NCBI GenBank assembly: GCA_963827135.1
Contig: CAWGZX010000005.1
Coordinates: 62,001-126,000, forward strand
DNA: 64,000 bases
Reading direction: 5' to 3'
From: JAJRAN01 sp963827135
Lineage (GTDB): Archaea; Thermoplasmatota; Thermoplasmata; Methanomassiliicoccales; UBA472
The notes below the pieces were generated by a model. It saw only the letters and a list, made by a program, of their open reading frames with translations. It had not been told where the DNA came from and ran no database searches. This document shows positions 43,124 to 52,399 of this stretch, one piece after another. Both the position numbers and the translations under genes were made by a program. Positions within the stretch are counted from its first letter, which is position 1. Each line of letters starts with the position of its first letter.

Positions 43124-43909
43124 ATGAAGTATGACGATTTCAAGAACCTCTATGATCAGCTAAAAACCCCTTCGGATGTAAAACGGCTCACCAAGGAGAT
43201 GTCCCTGGATGAGGAGTTTCTGACGGTCATCTACACTCAGAGAACGGTCCGCGACACCACTAAGAAATTCTATCGGGTGCAGAGGCATGCTCCGCGCATC
43301 CTCAGCGAATGGAAGGGGGGCAGAAGCATGCTCTCCCTCTCCGAGAAGTACGAGTTCCCTCCCATGCTCATGGGCTTGATGCTCTTCCAAACGAACGGCT
43401 GTTCCAAGAAGCAGTTTTGGAAGCTGGTCCGAGAGCCCCAGAACATCACCGACAAGCGCGTGAGGCGGGAGATCGAGGAGATCACCCGCGAGGACTGCAT
43501 CTATTCTCCCTGGGGAACGGAGCTGCAGTACAAGCGAGGCACCTGGGGCGAGAGCCAGCTAGAGAGCTGGTTGAAGAGGCACAAACTCACCTATAAGACC
43601 GAGAAGGATTTGCGCGGGGAGTTCCCTAAGACCCCCGATTGCCTGCTGGACGAGCCCATCCGCGTCAACGGATGGGATATCAACTGGATCGAGTCCAAGG
43701 CCTCCTTCGGGGACAAGGTGGAGATCAACAAGAACGTGCGCAAGCAGCTCGAGCCCTACACAGAGCTGTTCGGCGAAGGGCTGGTGGTCTACTGGTTCGG
43801 GTTCGTGGACGAGATCGAGAGCCCCGAGGGCATCTACATCACCGACTCCTCCCTGCTCCACATGGACTGCCAGGTGCTCAAATCGGAGTGCAAGAGACCT
43901 TTATTATAG
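43124..43909 (+). CDS. CDIN1 (C15orf41)-like TPD nuclease
   Basis: A 261-residue protein of the TPD family, archaeal relatives of human CDIN1/C15orf41, the codanin-1-interacting nuclease. The first 130 residues form a helical, DNA-binding-like region (KYEFPPMLMGLMLFQTNGCSKKQFW). The nuclease core has the family TPDCLLDEPIRVNG followed by WIESKASFGDK, which supplies the PD and ExK residues. It probably cleaves nucleic acid. The ATG at 43124 is 36-40 bases after a strong TATA element. Its stop region contains the promoter of the next nuclease. Confidence 0.85.
   Translation: MKYDDFKNLYDQLKTPSDVKRLTKEMSLDEEFLTVIYTQRTVRDTTKKFYRVQRHAPRILSEWKGGRSMLSLSEKYEFPPMLMGLMLFQTNGCSKKQFWKLVREPQNITDKRVRREIEEITREDCIYSPWGTELQYKRGTWGESQLESWLKRHKLTYKTEKDLRGEFPKTPDCLLDEPIRVNGWDINWIESKASFGDKVEINKNVRKQLEPYTELFGEGLVVYWFGFVDEIESPEGIYITDSSLLHMDCQVLKSECKRPLL
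43899..43907 (+). promoter_or_regulatory. TATA box of the Cas4-like gene, inside the end of the CDIN1-like gene
   Basis: TTTATTATA overlaps the stop codon of the upstream gene and lies about 25 bases before ATG 43930, as expected for a leaderless transcript. Confidence 0.5.
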
Positions 43910-43929
43910 GCGCGAGTAGATTCATATAC

Positions 43930-44913
43930 ATGGCCTTGGAGCCCATCTCCGCCAGCGCCCTAGAGAGATTCGGGTACTGCCCCCTGAGCTGGTGGCTCGC
44001 GCTGCGGTCGGATGTGACCTCCAAGGAGCTGGAAGATGGCGAGAAGGAACATTCCGCCGTCGCCAACGACCTTGTGGACATCGTAGAGAAGGAGAGGACC
44101 GCCCAAGGATGGGAGATGATCGTGCTCGCCTTCTCCATCGTAGCCTCGGTCCTGGCCCTGATAGGCATCTCGCTCATGTCGCAGGACAACAGCCAGCAGC
44201 TTGGGGAGGTCCTGGGCGTGCTTGCCATCGTCTGGATCGTGGCCGCCTTGATGCTCCTGTTCCGTTCCGACGCCATGAAGGATAAGAAGCAGCGGTCCCG
44301 GACGCAGCAGATCGTCGCTGGATTCGCCATCGTGGCCATGGTGATCGCCCTGAACGCCGTCTCCATCCTCAACGTCGACCCGGTGCTGGCGTTCGTGCTG
44401 GAGGTCATCGCCTTGCTCTGGTTGATCGGCGCCTCGTTCGCGCTCTACGTCTCCATCCGCTCGGCGAGGATGGCCCGACAGATAAGGGTGAAGCGGGCCA
44501 TACAAGGCGAGATCAAGTATGTGGACAACGGCCAGCCCAGGATGCTAAGATCGGAGCGCCTTGGGCTGCAGGGAAGGCCTGACTACATACTTGAGATCGA
44601 AGGGGAGATGGTCCCGGTCGAGCTCAAGAGCGGTCGCACCCCCAAGGGCCCCCTTTTCTCCCACATACTGCAGGTCGCAGCCTACTGCGTCCTGCTGGAG
44701 GAGGATGAGGAGAGGGTCACGCACGGGATCCTGCGCTACGAGGAGGCGGAGCACGAGATCGAGTACAACCAGGACCTGCGAGCGATGGTGCTATTGAAGC
44801 TGGAGGAGATGCGGGTCCTCAAGAGGAGTGGGGACGTGCACCGCAATCACCATCGACCTGGCAAGTGCCGCTCCTGCTCCCGGCGCGAGGGCTGCCCGGA
44901 GCGGCTGGACTGA
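43930..44913 (+). CDS. Cas4-like PD-(D/E)XK exonuclease with inserted transmembrane region
   Basis: A 327-residue protein. The first 25 residues match Cas4 (ISASALERFGYCPLSWWL, with the first cluster cysteine). Residues about 60-185 are four membrane helices, absent from normal Cas4. The nuclease core then continues: GRPDYILEIEGEMVPVELKSG (D and E-x-K) and a Q-x-x-AYC helix. The C terminus provides the remaining cluster cysteines (CRSCSRREGC). So a [4Fe-4S] nuclease is probably held at the membrane. ATG 43930 is 25 bases from a TATA box. No CRISPR genes are near. Confidence 0.85.
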   Translation: MALEPISASALERFGYCPLSWWLALRSDVTSKELEDGEKEHSAVANDLVDIVEKERTAQGWEMIVLAFSIVASVLALIGISLMSQDNSQQLGEVLGVLAIVWIVAALMLLFRSDAMKDKKQRSRTQQIVAGFAIVAMVIALNAVSILNVDPVLAFVLEVIALLWLIGASFALYVSIRSARMARQIRVKRAIQGEIKYVDNGQPRMLRSERLGLQGRPDYILEIEGEMVPVELKSGRTPKGPLFSHILQVAAYCVLLEEDEERVTHGILRYEEAEHEIEYNQDLRAMVLLKLEEMRVLKRSGDVHRNHHRPGKCRSCSRREGCPERLD

Positions 44914-46703
44914 TCACTCGACGGTGACGCTCTTGGCCAGGTTCTTAGGCTTGTCGATGGAGCAGCCCTTCTTCTTGGCCACGTAATAGGAGAGCAATTG
45001 CAGCGCCACCGTGATGGGGAACGGGGAGAAGGGGGAGGCACCTCGGGCACGGATATCACCTTGGAGGCTATCTGGTCCAGGTCCCTGTCGCCTTCGAAGC
45101 CTATCGCCAGGACGGGCGAGTCCCGGGCCTGCACCTCCGCCACGTTGGAGAGCATCTTGTCGTAGGTGTGGTCCCGGGGGCAGGCGGCCACCGTCGGGGT
45201 CTTGGCGTCGAGCAGGGCCAGAGGGCCGTGCTTGAGCTCCCCCGCGGCATAGCCCTCGGCATGGATGTAGGATATCTCCTTTAGCTTCAGCGCCCCTTCC
45301 AGCATGGTCGGGTAGTTGATGTTGCGGCCGAGGAAGAAGATGTCCCTGGCCTCGACCAGCATGTCCCCGGCCTCCTCCACCTTGGATGCGGAGTCGAGGA
45401 CCTTTCGCACCACCTGGGGCATGCCCAACAGCTCGGACCGGAAGGCGCGCTGGTCATCAAGGCTCAGGGTCCTCTTGCCCTCCCCGACCCGCATGGCTAT
45501 CAGGTACAAAGCGACCAGCTGGGTGATGAACGTCTTGGTGGCGGCCACGCCAATCTCCGGGCCCGCCCGCGTGTACATGACCTCGTCCACCTCGCGCGTG
45601 ATGGTGCTGCCCACCACATTGGTGATGGCCAGGGTCCTGCACCCGCGCCTCCTGGCCTCCCTCGCGGCAGCCAGCGTGTCCGCGGTCTCTCCGCTCTGGG
45701 AGATCAGCACCACCAGGGGATGCTCCCTCGCACCCGCGCCATAGCGGTACTCGGAGGCGAGTTCCACATTGGTGGGGACCTTGGCCAACTTCTCCAGCAC
45801 ATACTTGCCTATGAGCGAGGCGTGATAGGAGGTGCCGCAAGCCACGATCTTGATGGAAGGGAAATCCGTGTTGGCCAGCAGGTTGCCGTTCTCCACCAGC
45901 TCCATGTTGGAGCGCAGCGTGTTCCTGATGGCCTCCGGCTGCTCGAAGATCTCCTTGAGCATGAAGTGCTCGAAGCCGCCCTTCTGCGCTTCGTCCGCGC
46001 TCCAATTGATCAGCTCCGCGCGCCGGTCGACGGGTATGCCCGCCGGGTCGTAGATGGTGACCTTCCTAGGCTCAAGCTCCACGACCTCGTCGTCCATGAC
46101 GTACATGACCTTGTTGGTGTAGTTGAGCAGGGCCGTGACGTCCGAGGCCACGAAGTTCTCCCCCACTCCCAATCCTACCACCAAGGGGTTCTCCTTTCTG
46201 GTGGCGAGGATATGGTCCGAGCCTTTCTTCACCAGGACTATGGCATAGGTGCCCCTCACCTCGGTCAAGGCTTTTGCTAGGGCCTCCCTGAGGTCGCCCT
46301 GGTCGTACTTCTCCACCAAGTGAACGAGCACCTCCGTGTCCGTCTCCGAGGTGAAGATGTGTCCCTCCTCGATCAGCTTGCGCTTGATCTCAGCGTAGTT
46401 CTCGATTATTCCGTTGTGCACCAGGGCGATGGAGCCTGTGCAGTCGACGAACGGGTGCGCGTTGGGCTTGGAGGGCTTGCCGCACGTGGCCCAGCGCGTG
46501 TGCCCGATCCCCACCCCCCCGTTGAATCTAGGGAGGGTGGACTCCATGACCGCGATCTCGCCCTTGTCCTTATGGACCTGTAGCGTGCTGCCGGCGATCG
46601 CCAGGCCGGCCGAGTCGTACCCTCGATACTCCAGCTTCTTGAGCGCATCGAGGATGACCTCGGTGGCCATCCTTGGGCCGGTATATCCTATGATCCCGCA
46701 CAT
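44914..46703 (-). pseudogene. glmS: Glutamine-fructose-6-phosphate aminotransferase, frameshifted near the 3' end
   Basis: GlmS makes glucosamine-6-phosphate. The N terminus has the catalytic Cys (MCGIIGYTG) and the glutaminase domain, and two SIS domains follow (SQSGETADTLAA; YAAGELKHGPLALLD). The frame breaks after VPEVPP at plus-strand GGGGG 45031-45035. One added base restores FSPFPITVALQLLSYYVA and the family end KNLAKSVTVE, stopping at 44914. The restored length is 596 residues. Read without correction, the frame would run 67 bases into the neighbour. It overlaps the glmU-like stop by four bases. Confidence 0.9.
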
Positions 46704-47893
46704 CAGACCACTATGCTCCTGTCGACCAGGTTCCCAGATACCCTGGCCTGGTCGCCTATACGGCAGTCCGCGCCTATGATCGCCCCGGGCGCGGAGGTGA
46801 CGCCTGAGCCGATGGCGGTCCTCTCGCCCACCAGGCTCCCTACCCTCTTGAGATGGAAGTACTCGTGCTCCACGTGCGTGGTCGCCGAGGAGGCGGGCGC
46901 CCTGAACCCGGGGCCGATGCGCACCCCTTCATCAAGGACGCAATGCGATAGATGAGCGTGCGAGGCGATGCTGACGTTGTCCGATATCAGCGACTCCTCG
47001 ACGTAGGAGAACGGCCCTATGGTCACTCCGTCCCCGATCGAGGTGGACGCCGTTATCACCACGTTCGGCCCGATCTCTGAGCCCTCTCCGATGGCGACCG
47101 GCCCCTCGATGTAGGTTCCGGAGCGGATCTTGGTGCCAGCCCCGATGACGACCGGGCCGCGCAGCACTGCTCCGGCCTCCACCGTTCCATTGACCTCCTG
47201 TCCCTCGATGTCGAAGGCGAAGGAGTTGAGCTTGATCAGGTCCCAGGGATAGACCGCATCCATCCATCTCCCTTGGGTGTGGACGGCGCGCAGCTGGACC
47301 TTGGGCAGGTGGCCTTGGAGGATGTTGGTGATGGCTCCCTCCCCCTCCGAGATCCCTCGTTCGATGAGCTTGAAGATGTCTGGCGAGAAACGGTACATGC
47401 CCGTGGAGATGATGTTGCCGATCTTCTTCTGCGGCTTCTCCACGATGCCCGTCACCATCTCCCCCTCCAGGGTGACGACGCCGTACTTGGAAGGCGTCTC
47501 GGAGGTGGTGACGGCCACGCATGGCCCCTTGCCCTTGTTGAGCAGGTCGAGGACCACCCTGGAGTCGATAAGGTTGTCCCCCGCGACCATGAGGAACTCG
47601 CTGTCCACCTGGGAGAAGGCGGTGTTCAGGGCATGGGCCGTCCCCAGCTGCTTCTCTTGAACGACATAATGGATGTTGGCGCCGAACGACTTTCCGTCGC
47701 CGAAGTAGGACATGATCCTCTCCCTCTTGTATCCGACCACCAGCACGATGTCCTTCACGCCGCTATCCACCAATGCCTTGACCACGAAGTGGAGTATTGG
47801 CTTGTTGGCGACGGGGATCATCACCTTGGGCCGGGAATTGGTGAAGGGGCGCAATCTAGTTCCCTCGCCCGCTGCGAGCACTACGGCTTTCAT
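46703..47893 (-). CDS. glmU: Bifunctional sugar-1-phosphate nucleotidylyltransferase/acetyltransferase
   Basis: A 396-residue archaeal GlmU-type protein. The N-terminal domain is a nucleotidyltransferase (VLAAGEGTRLRPFTNSRPKVMIPVANKPI) and the C-terminal third is a left-handed beta-helix of hexapeptide repeats (GPVVIGAGTKIRSGTYIEGPV), which carries the acetyltransferase. It makes UDP-GlcNAc with GlmS, whose gene follows in an ATGA overlap. TTTTAATAA about 35 bases upstream of ATG 47893 is the likely TATA box of this glmU-glmS operon. Confidence 0.93.
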   Translation of the reverse strand: MKAVVLAAGEGTRLRPFTNSRPKVMIPVANKPILHFVVKALVDSGVKDIVLVVGYKRERIMSYFGDGKSFGANIHYVVQEKQLGTAHALNTAFSQVDSEFLMVAGDNLIDSRVVLDLLNKGKGPCVAVTTSETPSKYGVVTLEGEMVTGIVEKPQKKIGNIISTGMYRFSPDIFKLIERGISEGEGAITNILQGHLPKVQLRAVHTQGRWMDAVYPWDLIKLNSFAFDIEGQEVNGTVEAGAVLRGPVVIGAGTKIRSGTYIEGPVAIGEGSEIGPNVVITASTSIGDGVTIGPFSYVEESLISDNVSIASHAHLSHCVLDEGVRIGPGFRAPASSATTHVEHEYFHLKRVGSLVGERTAIGSGVTSAPGAIIGADCRIGDQARVSGNLVDRSIVV

Positions 47894-48011
47894 ATGTTCG
47901 GCCTCCTGGCGGACACAATTTAGTTCGATGTTATTAAAAGTTCTTAGCTGGGCGCTCCGCGAGGAAAACGAATAGATGGTTCTCGGCTGGTTATGTCGTA
48001 TCAGGGCCTGG

Positions 48012-48233
48012 TCAGCCCACCTCGTCCTCGCTGTCGAAGCTTCCGTAGAGGATGTGGCGTAGATGTTCCTTGGCCTTCTCCGTGGCTCTCACATAGAGCT
48101 CGCACTTCGTCTTCGGGGACACCACCCTGTCCTTCTTCGTGCAATAGACCAGCTGGTCTCCCACGCCTACCTCTGGACGGGCATCCCGGTACAAGCAACT
48201 GAAACAGAGCGCCTTCCTATGGTCCTCGTTCAC
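48012..48233 (-). CDS. Small cysteine-rich protein, function unknown
   Basis: A 73-residue protein with four cysteines in a zinc-finger-like layout (LCFSCLYRD, VYCTKKDRV and KCELYVRA). No family is recognised. It starts at GTG 48233, about 25 bases after AATTATAGC on the minus strand, so it looks leaderless. It follows glpC, 41 bases downstream, and could be expressed from there as well. Confidence 0.55.
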   Translation of the reverse strand: MNEDHRKALCFSCLYRDARPEVGVGDQLVYCTKKDRVVSPKTKCELYVRATEKAKEHLRHILYGSFDSEDEVG

Positions 48234-48274
48234 GTGGCGGCCATCGCCGTACGGCTATAATTCTCTTTTCCGCC

Positions 48275-49309
48275 TTACTTCAGGTGCCCGTCCAGGAAGT
48301 TGGTGAAGTCCATGACCTCGATGCCTCCCGCCCGCGAAAGGTTCAGCACGCAGAACGGGCATGGAGCCACGATAATGTCGGCCTTGGCCCTCTTGGCCGA
48401 CTCCACCTTGGCCTTGGCCAAGGCCAGGGCCACGTCCGGATGGCCGGCCACCACCCCTCCGCCCCCGCCGCAGCAGCGGTCCGCGTCCTCCATCTCCACC
48501 AGCTTGACCCCCGGCAAGCGCTGCAGAATCTCCGCGGCATAGTCCACCACGTGCTGGCCCACTGTGCGGGAGAGGTGGCAGGGCTGGTGCAGCGCCACCT
48601 TGACCTTCCTCCGCGCTGGCATGGCAGGAAGCTTGCGTACGCCCACGACCTCGTAGAGCAGCTCGATTGTGTGCAATGGCTCCAACCGGTATTCCTGGAT
48701 GAAATGCGTCGTACAGCCAGGGCAGGAGGTCACCAGACGCTCGAAACCGTCGAAGAACCTCAGGTTCTCCTCTCGCAATAGGCGAACCCTCTCCGCATCC
48801 CCGACCTTCTCCAAGGGCGCACCGCAGCACGACCATCGCTCAGGGATGCGGAAGGCTGCCTTCCCCTTGTTCAATAGGGAGACGGTGCTTTCGAATATCG
48901 AGGGTAGGCGGTTCTCCGCTATGCATCCCGGGAAGTAGAGGAGCTTGGCGTCGGACGGCTTGGTCGCTGGTACCTTCGGCCTCGGCTCGATCGACCTACG
49001 GTAGCGGTCGATGTTGGCGAGGATGTTCGCATGCCCGCCCAGGGCTTTGTCCTTGGCGAAGATGGAGCGGCGCATGGACATGATCTGCGCGGTCAGGGGA
49101 AGCCTCACCGGACAGACGTCCCCGCAGCGGAAGCATGCCGTGCACTTGTAGATGTTGTCGCGGAGGGCGTCCGCATCGTCTGGGAAGCGGGAGGCGTCCA
49201 CCGCTATCGCCCTAGGTCCTGAGAAGGAGCTTAGCCCTTCGATGGTGACGACGGGGCAGGCCTTCTGGCAGCTGTCGCATTTTATGCAGCGGTTATCGAG
49301 CTCGGCCAA
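48275..49309 (-). CDS. glpC: Anaerobic glycerol-3-phosphate dehydrogenase subunit C-like (GlpC/HdrD type)
   Basis: A 344-residue protein with two N-terminal 4Fe-4S sites (CIKCDSCQKACP; CTACFRCGDVCP) and two CCG domains (YFPGCIAENR to CCGAPLEKVG; ALHQPCHLSRT to CCGGGGGV), the layout of GlpC and HdrD. It takes electrons from GlpAB to the membrane quinone or equivalent. It starts at TTG 49309, behind GGAGCTGA that also ends glpB. The redox acceptor in this archaeon is not given by the sequence. Confidence 0.9.
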   Translation of the reverse strand: MAELDNRCIKCDSCQKACPVVTIEGLSSFSGPRAIAVDASRFPDDADALRDNIYKCTACFRCGDVCPVRLPLTAQIMSMRRSIFAKDKALGGHANILANIDRYRRSIEPRPKVPATKPSDAKLLYFPGCIAENRLPSIFESTVSLLNKGKAAFRIPERWSCCGAPLEKVGDAERVRLLREENLRFFDGFERLVTSCPGCTTHFIQEYRLEPLHTIELLYEVVGVRKLPAMPARRKVKVALHQPCHLSRTVGQHVVDYAAEILQRLPGVKLVEMEDADRCCGGGGGVVAGHPDVALALAKAKVESAKRAKADIIVAPCPFCVLNLSRAGGIEVMDFTNFLDGHLK

Positions 49310-50584
49310 TCAGCTCCCCTCCATGGCGTATTCCGCGGCGATCCAGGCCGTGAGCAGCTCACCGCCCAGCCCGACCCCGGTGGGGAAGGAGAAGCTGGCC
49401 AGTGCCGCGCCCGCCCCGAAGGCGTTCTCGAAGGGCTTGCCGTCGGCGTTCATGAGCCTCATCTCATTGGTGACCAGGTAACCGGCTTCCACTATCTGCC
49501 TCATCGTGGCATCGTACCCGGTCTGGTCGGGAAGGACCTCGACCTCCACGAACTTGCCTACCTTGAAGGCGGAGAAGGGGTCGACGACCTCCCTGCCTAC
49601 CAGGTTGAGGCCGCCTCCGACCAGGTCGCCCGTCGCCAGGATCAGCGAATTGAAGGAGACCACCTGCCTTCGCGTCGGGGTCTCAATGGTCGCGGATACG
49701 ACTCGCTCCTTCTGCACCTCGAGCTTGGTCACCATATGGTTCTTGAGCAAGCGGCAGCCGTGCCCTACAGTTGCTCGCTCCAATGCCTCCTGGAGGCGCA
49801 GGCCTGGCAAGGACATGGGGGTCACGAGCTCGAAGACGTTCTTACCGCTCTCGGAACAGAGCTCGGACATGCCTTTCTGCAATGTTTGGAGGCCGAAGAG
49901 CGGAGGCACGGCCACGTTCTCCTCGCCGAGGTCGGAGAGCACCTTAACCATCTCCTCCTTGCCGCCCTTCTGGAAGCGGAGGGCGGCCTCGGTGGAGGTC
50001 ATCCCTCCCTTGCCCATACAGGCTAGTTTGCGCCAATAGGCCCTGATCCTCATGTCCTGTGCATGACCGGCGCTCATGGATGCGACCAGCCTGGGGTCCA
50101 GGTCCCTGTGGCCTTCGACCCCGAGCAGGGCAAGGTGGCCTCCCTCCAGGCGGTCCAGTCGGCCGGAGGCGGTGAAGCTTGGGGCGATGGAGCAGGCATA
50201 GCTCGTCCCTGCGTTGGTCAGCATGTCGAAGAAATGGAAGGCGTCGTCGGTCATCTCCAGGCCTTGATCCGACAGGGAGCGGAGGAAGAAGGAGTTGACC
50301 TGGGGCAGGACCTCCTCCAAGGTCAGAGAGCCCCTCTCAATGATGTCGTTGAAAGGATGCACGGAGCGGGCCAAGGCCTCCAGGTCGATGGCCCCCCTCT
50401 CCTGCTTGAATATGTCCTTACGGATGTAGGAAACGCAGCCGGTGGAGAGGGACGTGGCCGTAGTCCCCTTGCCCACCACCAGGACGTTGTTACTTTGGCC
50501 CGCCAATGCCGAAGCGGCGATCAAGCCCGAGGCGCCATGGCCTATCACCAGGGCGTCCACCCTGATGGAGGGAAGGTCCCTCAT
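49310..50584 (-). CDS. glpB: Anaerobic glycerol-3-phosphate dehydrogenase subunit B-like
   Basis: A 424-residue flavoprotein. It starts MRDLPSIRVDALVIGHGASGLIAASAL, the FAD Rossmann motif, and the GlpB hallmark GTTATSLSTGCVSYI follows. GlpB is the second flavin subunit of the anaerobic enzyme. Its ATG at 50584 overlaps the glpA stop (ATGA). The open frame upstream is only glpA shadow. It has the family length. Confidence 0.9.
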   Translation of the reverse strand: MRDLPSIRVDALVIGHGASGLIAASALAGQSNNVLVVGKGTTATSLSTGCVSYIRKDIFKQERGAIDLEALARSVHPFNDIIERGSLTLEEVLPQVNSFFLRSLSDQGLEMTDDAFHFFDMLTNAGTSYACSIAPSFTASGRLDRLEGGHLALLGVEGHRDLDPRLVASMSAGHAQDMRIRAYWRKLACMGKGGMTSTEAALRFQKGGKEEMVKVLSDLGEENVAVPPLFGLQTLQKGMSELCSESGKNVFELVTPMSLPGLRLQEALERATVGHGCRLLKNHMVTKLEVQKERVVSATIETPTRRQVVSFNSLILATGDLVGGGLNLVGREVVDPFSAFKVGKFVEVEVLPDQTGYDATMRQIVEAGYLVTNEMRLMNADGKPFENAFGAGAALASFSFPTGVGLGGELLTAWIAAEYAMEGS

Positions 50585-52158
50585 CTGCGCACCTCGCTTA
50601 TGCTTAATTGATAGGTGCCAGTGAGCAGGTACCTCTTCAGCACCTCCTGTCGCAGCTGGGCCCCTTCGAGCACGGGACAGAGCCCCTTCCATCGCTCGGA
50701 GAGGAAGTCCTCCAGCATGCGCTTGGGATCCTGTTCGGTCCGAGACGCCAAGGTGGACAGCGCCTGTAGGGCGCACATGCCAGACTGACAGTAGCCCATC
50801 CCCGCCCTCGTCCTCCTGGTGAGATCGCTCAGCGTCCTAACGTCCGGATGCGCGGAAAAATGCTCCAGCTCCCCCAGCAGGACCTGTTCGCAGGAGCAGG
50901 CGACCTCGGTCCCGCGCGAACGCTGGGAGCACGCGGCCAAGACCTTCTCCCTGCCTGGCCCGTACTTGCGCCAGATACGTCTAGAATAGGTCTGCAGGAC
51001 GCCCTCCAGCCGGGGCTCAGCGCCCTCCTCGCAAATTGGTGTCTGTGCCGTGCGCCCCGAACGCTTCGAGCCTAGGATCTGGCAGGCGACGTCCGCCGCC
51101 TTCTCTGCCATCAGCCTATAGGTGGTGAGCTTCCCGCCCAGCACGCTGACCATGTTGTCCGGTCCCTGCCTCGAGTGCTCCACTACCTGGAACCCCCGGC
51201 TGGCGTCCCGGCCCGCCGCGGACGGGGAGAGGGCGCGAATCCCGGAGTAGGCCCTGACCGCCCTCGCCTTGGCCAGGGAAGGGCACATCACTGCCCCCTG
51301 CATCATCAGCTCCCGCACCTCCTCTCTCGTCACCTGGGTCGGGACGGCTTTTCCTAACGCCACAGAGGTCGTGCCAATGATGGTGGCAGAATGGTTGGGC
51401 ACGACTATGTCCCCGTTGGCGGGAGGCCTGAGGCGATTGACCAGCCCCCGGCTCCACCTACCATCAAACACCACCATCGAGCCCTTGTCCAGCTGGACCT
51501 CCAGCCTCGCCTTCGCCATGTGGGCCATCTCCCCGGCCCAGGCTCCTGCGGCGTTGATGACCACCTCGGGCTTGACCTTCTCCGCCTCCCCGCTCATGGA
51601 GTCGCGGTAGACCACCTCGTCGATGGAACCTCGCCCTACTTTGAAGGAATGGACCGCTCGGTAGTTGAGCACCGTCGCGCCCGCCTCCCTCGCGGACTCG
51701 ATGTTGCCAAGAACGAGGGCGAAGGGGTCCAAGGAACCGTCGTTGACCTGGAAGGCTGAGAGGACCTCAGGGCTCAGCTCCGGCTCTATCCCTCGCGCCT
51801 CCTGGATGGTCAAAGGGGAGAATACCACCCCCGTCGACTTGCAGGCGCCCTGGAATCTCTCCGCGTACGAGGGGTCGTCCCCAGGGAGCGACACGAAGAT
51901 GCCACCGCAATCGTCTATGCAATAGGGGGCGATGCGGCGCAGGACCCTGGACTCGGAGGCGCAGTCCGCCGCCGACGCTGGGTCCTTCACGGCATACCTG
52001 GCTCCGCTATGGAGCACGCCGTGGTTCCCACCAGAAGCGCCGTTGCAGAAATCCCCTCTCTCGAGAAGGAGGACCTCTGTCCCCCTCAATGCCAGGTCAC
52101 GGGCGATGCCCGCCCCGGTCGCGCCTCCTCCGATCACGAGGGCTTCGACACGTGCCAA
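50581..52158 (-). CDS. glpA: Anaerobic glycerol-3-phosphate dehydrogenase subunit A
   Basis: A 525-residue FAD enzyme that oxidises sn-glycerol-3-phosphate to dihydroxyacetone phosphate. ALVIGGGATGAGIARDLALRG is the FAD motif, and NGASGGNHGVLHSGARYAVKD and GGKLTTYRLMAEKAA are GlpA/GlpD family signatures. The end holds a BFD-like cluster (CSCEQVLLGE, GYCQSGMC). It starts at TTG 52158, behind AGAGGAG. It begins the glpABC operon. Archaeal lipids use glycerol-1-phosphate, so this points to glycerol or G3P catabolism rather than lipid synthesis. Confidence 0.93.
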   Translation of the reverse strand: MARVEALVIGGGATGAGIARDLALRGTEVLLLERGDFCNGASGGNHGVLHSGARYAVKDPASAADCASESRVLRRIAPYCIDDCGGIFVSLPGDDPSYAERFQGACKSTGVVFSPLTIQEARGIEPELSPEVLSAFQVNDGSLDPFALVLGNIESAREAGATVLNYRAVHSFKVGRGSIDEVVYRDSMSGEAEKVKPEVVINAAGAWAGEMAHMAKARLEVQLDKGSMVVFDGRWSRGLVNRLRPPANGDIVVPNHSATIIGTTSVALGKAVPTQVTREEVRELMMQGAVMCPSLAKARAVRAYSGIRALSPSAAGRDASRGFQVVEHSRQGPDNMVSVLGGKLTTYRLMAEKAADVACQILGSKRSGRTAQTPICEEGAEPRLEGVLQTYSRRIWRKYGPGREKVLAACSQRSRGTEVACSCEQVLLGELEHFSAHPDVRTLSDLTRRTRAGMGYCQSGMCALQALSTLASRTEQDPKRMLEDFLSERWKGLCPVLEGAQLRQEVLKRYLLTGTYQLSISEVRR

Positions 52159-52267
52159 TTACCAGATTCTCCTCTGAACGCTCAGCGCTAACCTTGACCT
52201 CACCGCGGCCTAATGAGCCTATCGCAAGAGCAGGAAGCGGCTCAAGAACAAGATAAGAAATCGGGAG

Positions 52268-52342
52268 TAGCGGGGGGTCGATTTGAACGACCGGTCTCCG
52301 GGTTATGAGCCCGACGGGATGTCCTGGCTACCCCACCCCGCT
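52268..52342 (-). tRNA. Initiator tRNA-Met (CAT)
   Basis: A 75-base cloverleaf. The acceptor stem AGCGGGG pairs with CCCCGCT, including the A1:U72 pair of initiator tRNAs. The anticodon stem has three consecutive G:C pairs (GGG/CCC) around loop CTCATAA. The T arm is GGTCG-TTCAAAT-CGACC, and the discriminator is A. No CCA is encoded and there is no intron. Confidence 0.93.
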
Positions 52343-52399
52343 GTGGAACACTCCTAACTCACAGGCCTATTATAAACCTTTGGGGCGGGCATAAGGGGC

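Noticed and set aside
43930..44913. Reading the Cas4-like gene as part of a CRISPR-Cas locus
   Set aside because: No repeat array and no cas1, cas2 or effector genes occur in the window.
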